A stretch of DNA of 64,000 nt. It comes from Druceiella hillmani (lineage: Eukaryota; Arthropoda; Insecta; Lepidoptera; Hepialidae). This document shows, piece by piece, positions 38,841 to 53,707 of the stretch (position 1 is its first letter; every line of letters starts with the position of its first letter). The translations under genes were made by a program, and so were the position numbers. Under the pieces are notes generated by a model that was given only the letters and a program-made list of their open reading frames with translations, was not told the DNA's origin and did not search any database. The stretch lies in assembly GCA_039881145.1 (NCBI GenBank), contig JAYKKI010000006.1, positions 9,308,501-9,372,500 of the forward strand, in the 5' to 3' direction.

Positions 38841-41800
38841 TTTCACCTGTTTTGTACTACTTCTTTACAATCACACAGAAATTTATAAACGAATTTACTA
38901 TTAAATCATGATAAATACCAGACATTTTACAATTATCGTTAAGGAGAATTCATCGAGTTTACGCTAATTATGATTAAAATATACAAGTATTCGATAAACG
39001 GACTATAACATTGTATTTATCTGTATTTATCATATAAAGATGATGTAATGGTATGGCTAATACAGGTTTTTTTTCTGTCATGAATCCTTGCTTTGAATGC
39101 TTTTAATCTTTGTGTAAATAAAAATCAGATAAATATACGCTATGGACAATTAAAACGAATCTGTCGATATACCGAAAATATTTTAGAAAACTATTCATGG
39201 ATTTTATTGTCGAGACCCGAGGCTTAGGTTAAGCAATAAAGTTGAATTAGATTAGATCGTCGTTAGTGATGTAAAGTTTAGTTGGATTATGTGAGTTACG
39301 TCGGAATAAATTGTGTTGAGTAGGTGTAAGTTCCTTTAGATTAGCGTTAGTTAGTTTATGTTGGATGAAGCTAGGTTAGATCGGGATAGGTGGGCATAGG
39401 TTGGATTAGTTTATTTGAGGTTTGCATAGATTAGATTATGGTATGTTGGGAATACTTATGTTGGATTAGGATAGGGTGGATTATGGTGGACTAGGGAGGA
39501 TTATATTGGATTAAGTGCTAGGTTGATTTAGGTTAAGTTAGGATAGGTTGAGTTACATTAGGTTAGGTTAGGTTAGATTAGGTTTAAGTATACTAACTTT
39601 GCTAGGGATTCGATAGATTACATTAAACTAGGTTAGGTTAGGATAGGTTATTTGAAGAAATCGAAGCTCGACAGAGTTCAAACGATTATATTGGTAAGTA
39701 AGTTTTATTCTCGCATTGACACTTTGAAATTCAAGTAATTTTATATCTCTGGCAAAATAGAAGCACGTTTGCTATATTTTTACGCTTTCATTATTAAAAT
39801 TTACGTTAGCATTACTCAGGTCATTTCCTAAATGAAATATTTCTGCGTTTTGCATTTGATTCAATAATTCTAAATATCTAAATGTTACGCCACCATTTAT
39901 GTCAAATAATGCGACACGTCCTTCATACAATACTTGTCAAGCATTTCTAACTAACGTCCACATACGAGTGGCGTCTAAATAGGGGGTCGTTTTCTTTGTG
40001 TTATTATTTTAACTGTGTGGATTGTTAAAAGTACTTAATATATTTTTTCGATTAGAGAAATCTAAATTGCACTTAATTTGGAAAATGTACAGTCCTATGT
40101 AATTTTCTCAATATTTATTTTTATTAAATATTTTTTTAAAAATTGAGTTGAACTGGCAACATCTAATTCATGTAGTTTTTAATTTGAGATACCTTTTCGT
40201 TATTTGTTAATAAATGCTCAACCGGAATTAAAAAAAATCTGTTGATTCTAATTAAAATAAATCCTAATTCTAATGAAGATATATGCATTAATAGTTCTCC
40301 TTCTTATATACCTCTAAATTTCATAAAACGTGAATTTCTACACATTCGGAATTGAATTAATTTTAAGTGAGTTTCTAATGATTTTTGAGAGGTTTCTAAT
40401 ATATTATTGGCCTTATTTTGGTATTTCCATAAAACACCAGTTATTGACTATATTTATTTTCCATGCGTAAATATTCTTCCCCTCGCTTTCTTCCGATTAC
40501 TGTAAATTACCATAACGTATATGGGGGTAGGTTGGTCTTAAGTATAAAGTAACTTACATGAGATACCATAAAAACTTGAAAGTGAATTCGACGTATGCAC
40601 TATACTAATACTTACAACATTATATATGTCATTTAGAATATTTTAGTGTTTCTTTTTTGTTGTCTATTCTCAGGAAATCACCTGGTAATTTAATATTATT
40701 GCATCAGTATTTATTATTAATGGAAATGTCGAAAAAAATAATTAAAAAATTTATATGTTTTCTTATTTTGTACTATTAAATCACGTTTATAAATGCCTTT
40801 TTACACTTTAGCGACTTATTGGAATATAACGATGTGCATTATGCATAGCAACAATAAGCAGTTTAATCAAATATTAGATATATATGTTTCCATCATTAAC
40901 ATTCCACATTTTAAGAGAAAGTTCATGAAGTTCCGTTATTAAGAAATAAATGAAGCGTGATAATATTTTAATTTCACAAAATATATAAATAAAAATAATA
41001 TTGAAATAATGATAACAAGAGAGCAATTTATGAAAATGTAATGAGATTTTCTTAATTTTGAATGAAATAGGGTTACAATTAAAACGTTTCGATCGATAAG
41101 TCAATCCTAATTTTCTAAATGAACAAATACCTTATTTTGTAATAGAAGTAAAACAATAAATTTTCCGTAACAAATAGAAAAATTTAAGTACGATACTGTA
41201 AAATAAACAAGAAAAAAACGCAATTCCCTGTAAAATATTCTGTCAAAAATACTATCACGACATTCCCATTATGCACATCTTTATTGAATTTGAATGAAAA
41301 AAAAAGTGTTCAAGTGAAACTAAAATTCACGAATGGTAAATCATGTCGCTATTGGTTTTATTTATTTTCTTGTAATTTTTACATATTTTTACAGCAAAAT
41401 AACAACAAAGTAGTTATTTTAGCCAAAAAACTAGTCCATTTTAACCCCAAATTTCCGAAACGTTTTAATTGATACAAATATATGAAATATTTTTATTTAA
41501 AATGACGGCTAATCTACACTTTGCAAAGCGTATCAAATGACTCACGTAATTTTGTTTTTCCATTTGATAAAATAATAAAAAAAAATCTATTTTTCATTTG
41601 TGACACCGTTCCAAATCGGCTATAAAAATAAATAAAAGAAGAGATGCTCTTGGAAATCGTATTTTCTTTAACCGAGGAATAAACTTTACAATCCATACGT
41701 CGTATTTCTTCATAAAATGGCAAGTCAGGAGAAAAAAATAACATTGAAACAGGCTATAAAGGAGAAAAATGAGAAGAAAATAGAAGTACATATAAACAAA

Positions 41801-41966
41801 ATAAGAGCAATAAAGCATTATATTTAAAAAAAGGACAAGAGTCTTCATGATGGTAGAAAGCAAAAACAAATACCAATGAAATGTTTCCAAAGAAATAAAG
41901 GAAAATATTAATGGAAGGAAAAGTCTCAAAGTTATTATACGATTTTTTTTATAGATTAAAACTTAT
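38841..41966. other. Intergenic, telomere-like patch, no gene
   Basis: Apart from the TTAGG-like stretch at 39225-39660, I see only AT-rich sequence. Open frames at 40874-41104, 41284-41472, 41514-41744 and 41594-41929 (overlapping) have hydrophobic, low-complexity translations and are probably chance. Confidence 0.5.
39225..39660 (+). repeat. Degenerate TTAGG-type interstitial repeat
   Basis: Many copies of GGTTAG, GGATTAG and GGATAGG occur over 430 bases, densest at 39540-39590 where GGTTAGGTTAGGTTAGATTAG is almost regular. The unit matches the insect telomere repeat. The higher disorder at the left suggests decay of an old telomere-derived insertion or a slippage array. Confidence 0.75.
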
Positions 41967-43968
41967 TTTCAAATTTAAAAATTGATATGCCCACACGTAA
42001 ATACAGGTAATAATACACTTGGGATTTACGATTAAAATTCGTACTAGGAGATTTACGTTAGCGCTTGGTACATACAAATATCTGAAGATATTTCTATAAA
42101 ACTATTTACAAACGACATTTATTTTCCTCACAGCATATCTTTATGGCACAATATCTGTTTCACTATCGTAAAACGTATTTTTAAATTTAAAAATCAATAT
42201 GCAAACACGGATACATAGGTAATAATATACTTGACATGTACTAGTACAACTCGCATTAGGAGGATTCCGTTAGTACTTAGATACATAAAAAGATCTAAAA
42301 ATATTTCTATGAAACTATTCAGAAACGACGTTTGTTTTCTTCACGTGCACATGTTTATAGCAACATATTCTTTTCACTGTCGTAAAACGTATTTTCAAAT
42401 TGATTTGATTACACATAAACACAGCTAATAATACATTTGGCGTTTACGAGTAGAACTCGCATTAGGAGGACTACGTAAGCACTAAGGTACATAAAAAGAT
42501 ATGAAGATATTTTTGTAAAACTTTACAAACGACATTTGTTTTCATCACATGCACAGGGTTATAGCATATTGTTTGTTTCGCTGTCGTAAAAACGTATTTT
42601 CAAATTTAAAAATTTATATGCTAACACGTAAACATGGGTATTAATACATTTGGCATTTACGAGTAGAATACGCATTAAGAGGATTCCATTAGGATTTAAG
42701 TGCATACAAAGATCTGGAAATATGTCTATAAAACTTTTTACAATCGACATTTGTTTTCATCACAGTTTATATTTATGCCATAGTTTCTGCTTCAGTATAA
42801 TAAAATGTATTTTAAAATTTAAGTTTTTATGATAATTGGCAAACACAGGTAATAATACACTTGGAATTTATGAGTAAAACTCGCATTAAGAGGATTTCGA
42901 TAGCACTTAGGCACATACAAAGACAGGAAGATATTTCTATAAAAATATTTACAACCGACATTTATTTTACAGCATAGTGCCTGTTTCACTGTCGTAAAAG
43001 CTTTTAAAAATTTAAAAATTGATATAACACGTACACACAGGTAATAATACATTTGGCATTTAGGAGTAGCACTGACATTAGGAGAATTCCGTTAGCACTT
43101 AGGTGCATACAAAGATTTGAAGATATTTCTGTAAAATTGTTCTGTTTTTATTACAGCATATGTTAATAGTATAGTATATGTTTCACTATCGTAAAAACGT
43201 ATTTTCACATTTAAAAATTGACATGAGATAACACATAAACACAGATAACGATACACTTGGCAATTACAAGTAGAACTAGCATTAGGAGGATTCCGTTAGC
43301 ACTTAAGTACATACAATGATCTGAAGATGATTCTACAAAATTATTTACATGAGGCTATTGTTTTCATCATAGCATATGTTTCTAGCTTAGTGTCTGCTTC
43401 AATGTCGTAAACGTATTTCCAAATTTAAAACTTGATATGCTATCACGCAAACACAGGTAATAATACACTTGACATTTACGAGTAGAATTCGCATTACGAG
43501 GATTACGTTAGCACTTAGGTACGTACAAAGATCTGAAGATAATTCTATAAAATAATTTACATAAGACTGTTGTTTCCATCTAAGCATATGTTTGTAACAT
43601 AGTGTCTGCTTCAGGTATATAGCATAGTGTCTGTTTCACTTTCGTAAAATTAATTTTCAAATTTAAAAAGTTGTATGCTAACACGCAAACACAGGTAATA
43701 ATACACTTGGTATTTACGACTAGCACTCGCATAAGGAGGATTCCATTAGCATTTAGATACAAACAAAGACAGGAAGATATTTCTATAAAACTATTTACAA
43801 CCAACATTTAGGTTCATCAAATGCAATTGTTTACAGCATAGTGTCTGTTTCACTGTCGTAACATGTATTTTCAAACTTAAAAATTGATATAACACATACA
43901 CACAGGTAATAATACATTTGGCATTTAGGAGTAGCACTGACATTGGGAGAATACCGTTAGCACTTAGG
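41967..43968. repeat. Satellite array, about ten copies of a ~210-bp unit
   Basis: A recurring AGGTAATAATACACTTGG-like mark begins at 42003, 42217, 42422, 42636, 42847, 43039, 43253, 43454, 43693 and 43914, giving spacings of 192 to 239. Each unit also shares a GCATTAGGAGGATTCCGTTA-like block and an A-rich AAATTTAAAAATTGATAT block. Copies differ by substitutions and indels. All open frames over this stretch (for example 42231-42428, 42559-42750, 42819-43052, 43399-43587, 43580-43807) are repeat artefacts that look alike because the units are alike. Confidence 0.95.
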
Positions 43969-46900
43969 ATTATAACCCATTATAATCCCCTAAAAATTAC
44001 AAAGCTATAATACAGAGGCCTATCCACCTAAATATATACCATCAATCAAAATATTTGCACTTATGTCATGAGCTAGTATTCTAATGTAATTTGGTTTTAA
44101 TAAACCAAGTTTTTCAGAAGGAAATAAGCTTTTCATCGTTATCTTTATTTTGATAATTGTATAGACCCTGCAGGTTGATTACTCATTTAATTATTTACAT
44201 GGAAAACCAAATTCCAATGTTGGCGATGCGAGTACTAAAATGGTGAGTATTATTGAAGAATACCATGGAAACTAGGCAAAATGTCTCTATCATATACTTA
44301 TTTGTGACGCATATAACACAGCAATTAAATAGAAAATTATCTGAATCGACTCACAATCGAAACACAATCTCACATTAACCGATGTTCACACTCTACGAGT
44401 AATTCGATCAAATAAGTATCTTCATCAGCAGAGTGCGGGCGATGTCTCGCGTGCGGGCGACATATCATCCGCCACGTTGTGTCCTTCGTAATAAAATGAC
44501 TTCGTTCCCTGCTGTTTCCTCTTGTTAGTTAATATTATAGAAACTAAATTAATTTCTTTTCTGACTGGAATGTTTAAAGTAATACGATCACAATAAGATA
44601 GTTATCCTAAATAATTCTGGAGAAATTCGCTATAAATATACACTCTGCTTACCTTTTCTTGGAAGTTTAAACAAGCATTTTTAAATGAGAATTACAAAAA
44701 TTATCAAAAATTTCACGGAACGTTTAATGTTGTCTTATAAGACGTAATGAATAAAAAATATTAAAACCACGTATATTAGAAAAATATGTCTTATTTAATA
44801 CGCTGTTTAAATACTTATAAGAATTAAAGTTTTTATTACACGGTTCCTACCCTACCTATCCTAGATTAAAAAGACGAGAAAAACATGCTATCAGTCATAA
44901 GCAGCAACAAGGATCAATTTTTGTACTATGGCAACATTGATCTAAATATCAAAAACCAAAACCTGGCCAAAGGAACAAAAACCAAATCAAAAATAACGAC
45001 ACCAATTCGTGTGTGCCATCTATTACAACTAAACGAAACTATTTCGTTGGTAACATGACTGACTGCATGCGACCGTAGATGTAATGTTGCCGTGGTGTTG
45101 TCTTATTTTATTATTTTTTAATTAAATTCAAAAGAAACGGTTTTCAGTTTGTACGCATGTATATTGATGTGACAATGCTTAAATATCTTGGAATTTACAT
45201 AAAGAAACGAAAAAATTAATTTGTATATAACAAAAGGCTATTATAACAGTTAGGTAGGCACTATAATATAAAGATATGTCAGGAATGGTTCAGAATTAAA
45301 GTGGATACATTACCTCAACTCCATTCCAATTGCCAATCAGTTTTAATTTAGTCCCTGTATCGGAAAGTTGCATACTTATAGTTGTCGGCATTGGTAGGAC
45401 GATTATACAAAAAAACAATTTATACTTCATCAACAATGAAAAGGTTATGATATAAAAAAATAAAATTTGTCTTAAAGAAATTATAAGGTTATAATACTCT
45501 CCATCTACATACAGGTACCTATCTCTGGCACGGTTTGGATAATAATTTACCCTGTTCTCGTGTTTTATATTATTTTAATTTAAAATATTTGTTTATTACA
45601 TTAATGCAAAATTGGAAATGTGTAAAATGTATGTATAGAAAGATCACATTCAAATTATACCTGACCACATAAGAAAACGCGAATTTTCAACACTTCTGTC
45701 ACAAGAAAATTTAAAGATTGTACTGAATATTATTAAATTATTTTCAATTTCGTTATACTTTCCTGTTTTATTTACCTTTACCAAAAATTCCCTTTCTAAT
45801 GGCTCTTACCTGCTTTAAAATTTAATGACACATTTAACACAATAAATTTAAATTAGTTTAGAGAGAAACGTGGTCTATGTGGGGTTACTTGCAAATATTT
45901 CAAACTAGCTGTGCCTATGATTTTGTTCGCTTGAAATTGGGACTGAGGAAAGTTATAAGATTTCTCTTTCTCTCTCTCTCTCTCTTATATGTTGCTCTTA
46001 GACATAAACTATTATCATAACAAATTTCATTAAAATCCTTCCAGTGGATTGTGCGTGATTGACGCATGAATTAAGAGACTGACTGACAAAAATTGGAAAA
46101 AAAAACATTTTCTAGCTTCTATTATCATTCTATACGCTGAATGAATTACGTTTTTTAAAATATTTTCCATTTACAGAATTCACTCTGTTGCCATAGTATT
46201 ATATGTATAGATAATTATTACTTACAATTTAGAAAATTTTAAAGAATATTTAGAAAATTTACCAATTCTGTTTTCCAACGAAAAGCAGTGGTTTCAAAAG
46301 TTAGTTATATTAAAACTCTTCGGGCACGTGCGCACACATATACGCACGCAAATTTTCCACTGATAAAATACTATCCTTTCCTTTAGTCTTCGAAATTATT
46401 TTTGCATTACTTAATATACTAGAAAATGATTTTAATAACTTACAATAAAGTACATATTTTTCTTAATAATTAAAAACACAACGTTTGTGTAAGCTCGTGT
46501 AGCTTTCGTGTATAAGCTTTTTTAAATGACTCAAACCTATGAACACTTTATTCTTATATTTCCAGTTTTAAGTTTATCGGTTAAGAAGTTTTTTAATAAT
46601 TGATGTAACAAACTGATGGACAAATAATAATTCTTTATGCTTCTAAGGTTTCCGGCACCGTACTCATCAGTCGATTTTCAAAAATCGAAGCAAAGAAAAA
46701 TTATTATTTAAAAAAAAATTGTGTGAAAACACGTTCTTACAAGGTCACAACGTTGAACTTTGTATAAATTATTAAATACAATTAATTATTAAAATTAATT
46801 ATTAAACACAACTCATTTTTCAATAAATAATAAAAAATGCGTGAAAGACGGTTATAAACCGAAGGTAACATATATCAGCCTTTTTTTAAATTCTCGAACT

Positions 46901-47749
46901 GTAATTTTAATATATTTTTTCTACACAATCCGGCATTTTTTGATTGTTTTCCGAACAAACGTACTCACGAGAATCGAAATGTCAACTGAAATGATACGCT
47001 GCTAATCGCTGTTTAGCGCCATTTCTAGTGGGATATTTTTCGGTTGCTAGGGGCCTGTTCTTTAGAAGTAATATAAGTCTATGTATAAGTAATATAAGTA
47101 TATTTTGAAATACGTTACGTAACAGCCGTACATTCACAAACTTGCAATTTCTTTTTATTTCACGGCGCATATTTGAAAGTATTAAGAAACAATGCTTTTG
47201 CCTTATTAAACACTAGAAAAGGTAAGAAGTCACTAGTCACTAAAGTTACAACATGGTGGAGGTAAAGCATCGATATGAAAACTGTTTATAGAACACGCAC
47301 GTTGGACAAGGGGAGAGGGCGAACTATTTGCTGCCGAGGGAATTCCACGTCACGTTGTCATTTGAGATATTCCTCACCTTCTCTGGCGAGTGAATTGAAT
47401 CGTCGCGTCACAATCTAGCGCCAGTTTTCTTTTACTAATTTATGGTAGAAAAAAGAACAAATGACTTTCAATACTATACAATATCAAACAAAGTTAAGAA
47501 TTTTGACTAAATATAAATCAATTAAGCTGCTCATATAATTTACCAACATATAAATACGTTAACTTGGAAATTTTCCACCAGAGTTATCTGGTAACCGCAT
47601 AATACCGTAAAATATTATAACTAGCTCTGGCTGTCCACAGTTTCCTCGGCCGTTCTTATACCTAAATAGGCCTTCGAGCTTATCCTGCTTCGACAATACG
47701 CTTGACATAATATTAAGGTTTTTCAGTAAGTTGACCATCTACACCAATT

Positions 47750-47752
<3 letters not shown>

Positions 47753-47802
<50 letters not shown>

Positions 47803-47852
47803 CATATATACACACATATATATATTTATGTATATACATATTTATATATATG
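47753..47852. repeat. AT microsatellite, interrupted
   Basis: (TA)n with CA, TTTATG and similar interruptions towards the right end. Confidence 0.93.
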
Positions 47853-49678
47853 TTGTAAATTTTAAAGTCTCTTAGCTTATAATTTGATTTCTACTAAAAC
47901 TATTCTGATGCAATGTTTATTATAGTATAAGGTATTTATTCGCATACGAAATTAGTGTAGACATATTAATATTTGTGAGGGCATTCAAATACGAAGCGCT
48001 ATGGAGGTTCGAATACGACCTCGGAAGCCGCAGTGATAATATAAAGTTAACTATTATATTAAAAAAGACTATTAGCCGCTTACATGCATAAACCATTTTT
48101 TAATTTTATTAGAGTTCTGTGCATATGAATTAAAAGCTGTATCTTTATAGTGACACTTCGGCGTCTGTCGGTCTGTAGGCCATGTCTGTTCTCGGCAACT
48201 ACTATTGCCGCCGACTTGAAATTTTCTACGTTATAGAATTTGCTTGTAATTCCATTGGAATAGTTTTGAAAATACTTTTATTTTCATAAAAAATGAAGTC
48301 CAAAACAGGGGATTCAAATTTAAAAGTAAACAACCAGCTCAAATATATGAGTATTGTCATATCTAAGGGACCTCTGTTTATATATTCGAAAAGTATTTAA
48401 TATTTTTATTTTACATTTTATAATATTTGGTAAAACAAGGTTTTTGGAAACCATTCCACATCTCTTTTAACCACTAACTTTTAAACTATAAAATTTTAAA
48501 AAATTCAGACTTCTTGTTTTTACAAAAAAAACGGATTCCTTATACGGAGTAAATAAATGAAACATTTTGTTGTTTTCCTCTCTGACTACTGAACTATTCG
48601 ACATAATTATTTAGATATTAATAGAATAAAAACAAACTTTTAAGAATAACAAATATGTAAATGAAATGTTTATTAATGTAATAAATGATTTAACTGACCA
48701 AAATTTGTCACGCTCGTTCACAACGAGTTGTCTGCGTGGAGAGTTCGAACGAACGCGACGGTCGATAATGCGAGTGATACGAGTATATGAACGTGTTGAC
48801 TGCATGTGAGTGAGAGGCAAAGCAATCTGACTGAGTAAGCAAACCAAACGCGGGCAGATTAGCGAGGGTAGGTGTCATTGTCGGCTGACGTGCGGAAGGC
48901 GGTTGTTTTAGATTACGTTGTATATTTAAATGGGACAGATTTTCAACAGAGTTGAATTTTAATTTTGTAATTTTTAAAAGTTTGCTGTGTTTCTCATTGT
49001 TTTATATGTTTGCCTCATTTATTATTTTTAAGTCTGATTTGCGACATAAATCATTTTTATTGTATATTCAATTAAAGTCATAAATTAGTAGATTTTCATG
49101 CTAATTATGAGATATATAGGTATCCGTTGAGTATCATCTTAAAAGGAATCTATATATAATAATACACCGAGTTATAGAGACATAGCCAAATTTAAATTAA
49201 TCCAGAAATTTACTACACAACTTAGGATTGTATCTAACTTTGCAATAAATGAGAGTGTTGATATTGTTGCGTAGATTGAAGTTGATCGGGTAAAACAACA
49301 GCCATGTTTAATTTGCAATACCCTATTATTTTCCATATTTAAATGCAAAGAAACGGAATCAATTCTGTAAAATATGTAATTATTGCATACAACAGTTAAG
49401 TAAAGAAATGGATTATGACATATATCACGTATCACATACATGAGAAACGTCTGTTTCTTTAAATAACTGAGCTTGCGACAGAGAACGCGGCGACCGTTGA
49501 TAACATATTTTCCAAATTAGAATAAATTAATTATAAGTTGGTGTGTTTGAAACTTTTTGTAGTCCTCATAAATACCAATGGGTAAAATTTATTAAGAAAT
49601 ATTTTCGTGTTTTAGTTTACTTGTCTTATAATCGGTTGCTTCAATACACAAACTAAAACATTCTCTCACTGTTAGAAA

Positions 49679-50002
49679 ATGTTTTCATGTTACACATTGG
49701 ATAGTACATTCCTACAAGGTATATTTCAGATAACTAATTGTCGCCTGCTGCTTCGATGCCATGTATTTTTAAGTATATTTTTTGCCACTAAAATGTGCCT
49801 AATTTATTATTTTAGTTTCAATATTAAGTTAAATCACTGTTACAGTGTTAACAATTTGTATTTGTCAGCACGATTACTCTGTTCTTACTGCGTGAGTGCT
49901 AATACACGAATCGCAAGTCTCCATAAATTGTTTGATCAAAATAAACTCCAATCCTTTTTACGTGATATTCTATTAGCACTTAAATTGAAAAGTAAAGCAT
50001 AA
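49679..50002 (+). other. Unassigned 107-codon open frame
   Basis: One of the longest non-repetitive open frames outside the genes named here. It is cysteine- and leucine-rich (LLCSYCVSAN) and ends DILLALKLKSKA. There is no recognisable domain and no clear splice context. In sequence this AT-rich such a frame can occur by chance, so I make no claim of function. Confidence 0.2.
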
Positions 50003-53000
50003 AAAAAGTCATTAAAATTGGGTTTTAGCTCTTTTAGTGTATTTACCTTTTCTTTGATACAAAATTTTCCAAAAACATTCAGGGGCTTGATTTATGTAAA
50101 AACACTAATTTTTTCTATTAATTTTGTGCATTATTATATGACTGAAGGAGTTGTGATGACAAAGTTAATTATATTCTAGGGTATGAAGGCTCCGAAGTTA
50201 ATTAAATAGAATTCAGAGCAACATAGCCGGTCTAATAAGATGGCCAATCGAAATATTTCAGTGTTCTTTCAATACATGTGTCTCTTTGACGTCTGTATAT
50301 ATCATCCGCTGCAAATGTTTTTTTTATAAAAAAAAGAGTTACAAAGAAAATATTTTACTCAAAATTTTAATCGATCCCAGATTTTCCGAGTTCTCATATT
50401 AGTTAAACTGTGGAATTTTCAGTATTGAGAATTGTGATTGTTTTCACTTTTTTTTTCGGTAAGGGTCATTGATGCATATGAATATATATGGTTACGTTAC
50501 CTTAAAATTATCATTTTATCCAATAGTACCGAAATTATGGTCATATATTGAATTCTGGCGCCAATTATTAATTTGCGATTCACTTCAAAGTGAACTGTGA
50601 AAGAGTGTGACTTCAGTTCACAATATGAAGATTTGATCACTTATTGCGCCTCCCTACCTATTGGCATAATTTAGAGAGAAATTATAAGCAATCCAAAGGT
50701 ATATTAAATCTTCGCTTCTTAACTCATATATATCTAGTACCCGAACAATTCAGCGCAATTACAAAAGGAACTAAACAAGTGGCTAAACTACTGACCTCTT
50801 AATCTTAGTTAAGTTATCGTTTTATCTGCATATATTCAATATAATCAATGGTTATGTTTTTTTATTTACAATTCATAGGTAAATAATTTTATGGTTACGA
50901 AAGATTTTAGTTTTCGAGGATTTCTAAGCAAAATTTTAATAAGAAATTAAAATATTAATAAACTTTTCATTTTAAGCTCCACAGTGGTTTCTTGAAAAAA
51001 CATGACCATATTACCCTGAATTATTCTAACTGACGCTGAGACTCAAATATTCAAAATAAAAATTAAGCTAATATTAAAGATTATTCATAGCATCAGTTCC
51101 AATTATATGTTTTTAAACTTTACCATATATATTAATAAATTTATTTAAAATATAATTACACGGAGACGAAATAAATTCGCTATTTTGTCAAATTAATGCG
51201 AAGCAAATTTCTCCCGACTCAGACCGATGTTAAATAACATATCAACTTAGGGCTGAAATTTATATTACGTAGGTAGTACGTAGTCCCTTAATTTATCACC
51301 CTACTACCATAATAAATTGCATCGTATTTGCAAACTTACATGGAACGAACAGTTGATTTAGGAATTTCTCAAACAAACCTTTTTTGAACTAAGTACGTGT
51401 TAAGGCACTTTTATACTCATTCAGTCAAATATCTAGCCAATTATTTTGTCTTCAGGTTTTCATGATATTTTAATCTTTACTCGAGGTAAAATTGATTTCG
51501 CTGAATACATCGATCAAACTTGTACGTTTTTCTAAATCTTTGTAAACTTGCACATTCACATAATCTGTGCATACCACTTAACATACCACAACTAAGATAC
51601 CGTGTTTTAATATTCGCCATTATCGCGATTGATAAGGTTTGGATGAGATCACACACATTAAATGTGATCATTTTTACAAAGGTCATGCCTCAGTGACGGT
51701 TTAGCGCAAACCGCTATCGTGACGCACTCCCGCATAGCTTGAGGAGAAGTGAGGGTGTTTCTTCTGAAGTTCATATTGAAAAGGCTTATTATGAACAAGC
51801 TTCTGTTTAAAAAGTTGTCTTATATAATTTCCCTTCAATATTACTGAATGAAATATACATAAAATGTTTAAATAGAACCTAGATTTTTTATCATAAATGA
51901 CAGTCTAAATAAATTATAATGAATCGAACAATAAACGTTAAAAAGAAAACATTAAGTATTTTACGTGAGCAATGTTACAATGGAACGTAAAAATAATAAG
52001 AAAATAGAATGTGTTAAAAGCCCGAAATTTATTTCTGGAGGAAAAAATATAAATAGAACACTTTCTACAGACATGAGAAAAAAAATCTGAAATTTATTGG
52101 AATACCAAGAGAAAGAAATCAAATGTATAAATCCTTTGATAAAGTGACCTTTTGAAAAAAAATAAAAATTTTACTCTAAATTGATTCCTACGCCTTAACA
52201 GAAGCTATAACTAAATTGGGTTAATAGTTTTTACATGACGGGTGCACAATCAAATACATGAAGAGATTATGACCATCACTTATTTTTTATCTACTCAATT
52301 ATTTTTTGCAAATATTTTCAGTGAGTAAAGACGTAAAATTTACAGTTTTGTTATATGTACAGATTTTTACACCATTTGTACCATTTTGTCATAATTTTCA
52401 AAACTGGAAATTATATACAAAATGTATCATTACTTATTGAAATATGATAGAGATTCAAAAGGATTTCCGTCCATAATTTTTCTTTCCTAACGTAATATTT
52501 CTTGTTGGCTTTTTAATAAAAGCTGTTGCATATTTAAAGACGCATATTAATTACATAAATTTCATTTCAGGTGAACGCTTGCGACGCCGGCTCTTATTGT
52601 TACTTTTAAATTAAAACCTTTGAACTGATATTATTATTAAAATACAATACAATAATTGTTTCTTACAGAATTATAAATATTTTTATTAAAATACAGCATA
52701 ATTAATGATTTTATTTTTTTTGCCACCAACAATTTTTACTGTGCAAAAAAATATACCTAGAAAATACATAACTTTAACATTAGCGTACTGAGTTTTAGTC
52801 ATCGAAAATTATTACTTTTAATAATTTAGTCACAGAGCGGAGAAAAATCTATTGCTATAAAAATATAAATTAATAATTTAAGAGCTAAACTTTTTAAAGA
52901 TTGTGGTTTTCCATGCATATTTTCACCCTAGAGGCGAAGAGACGAAATTTCGTGACTGATTTTAAACTATTTTGCACTTTAACATAAATACCTGTCAACC

Positions 53001-53620
53001 TTACACCAACTTTACAAGAATGATGTATTAAATTAAAATGATTTTTTTAGAAGTAACAAAGATTGATGGCAAAATGAAAATAATAAATTAGTTTCATAAA
53101 TTACAGTGAGATGTAAAACGCTGAACGATGATAAAGTTCTCTTAACGATTATTTGGTGACAGTGGTTAAGATAGGATATATTGAGACGGAACAATAAATT
53201 TCAAGTGCATTAAAGTGAAATATTTTCGCAGTAATACTTGTTAAGTTACATGGATCCATTAAATACATTTGTTATTCACTGAATATTTTTTCTACATCAT
53301 TACAACTACTTAAATATTCCATTTTCTTAAAATGTGCAACATATACACCCTACTTTGTTATTTCCTCGTGCGTGCAAAGTCTGAAGACTTTGCACGCCCA
53401 AACATATAACGTCATAAAGGCGTATTTATTTCTATACACAAGAATACGAAGCCGACGTTCATCGTGTGAAAAGGGAATGAATGGACTTTTAAGAGACTGG
53501 AAAATTTAGATTCGTAGCTTGCAGTTTATTCCACTTCATGGTGAAAGCCATTCGAGCAATGAAGCTTCTCTTTTAATTGGAATCAGAAGGGATTGAACGG
53601 ACGTGAATTATTTACTACTG

Positions 53621-53626
53621 TATATA

Positions 53627-53668
<42 letters not shown>

Positions 53669-53669
53669 C

Positions 53670-53704
<35 letters not shown>
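53621..53704. repeat. AT microsatellite with ACATAT interruptions
   Basis: (TA)n broken by three C or G positions. Confidence 0.95.

Positions 53705-53707
<3 letters not shown>

Larger units (their letters stand above)
43969..53620. other. Long intergenic stretch without a recognised gene
   Basis: Contains a CT-rich run (45965-45987) and an AT microsatellite at 47753-47852. A less AT-rich patch lies at about 48710-48910, and pieces resembling dispersed insect repeats lie near 46640-46690 and 48110-48260 (GTCGGTCTGTAGGCC type). Open frames at 46982-47170, 48611-48847, 49172-49441, 49679-50002 and 51477-51686 match no family I know. Confidence 0.5.

Noticed and set aside
42089..42110. Hammerhead core in satellite units (CTGAAGATATTTC)
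   Set aside because: CTGAAGA is there, but no GAAA box or cut-site triplet follows at a suitable distance and no stem II forms.
42231..43807. Family of similar small proteins in a row
   Set aside because: The similarity is due to the 210-bp satellite units. The frames are on both strands and of varying length.
41967..43968. CRISPR array
   Set aside because: Units are about 210 bp, diverged throughout, and in insect nuclear DNA. There are no short identical repeats separated by unique spacers.
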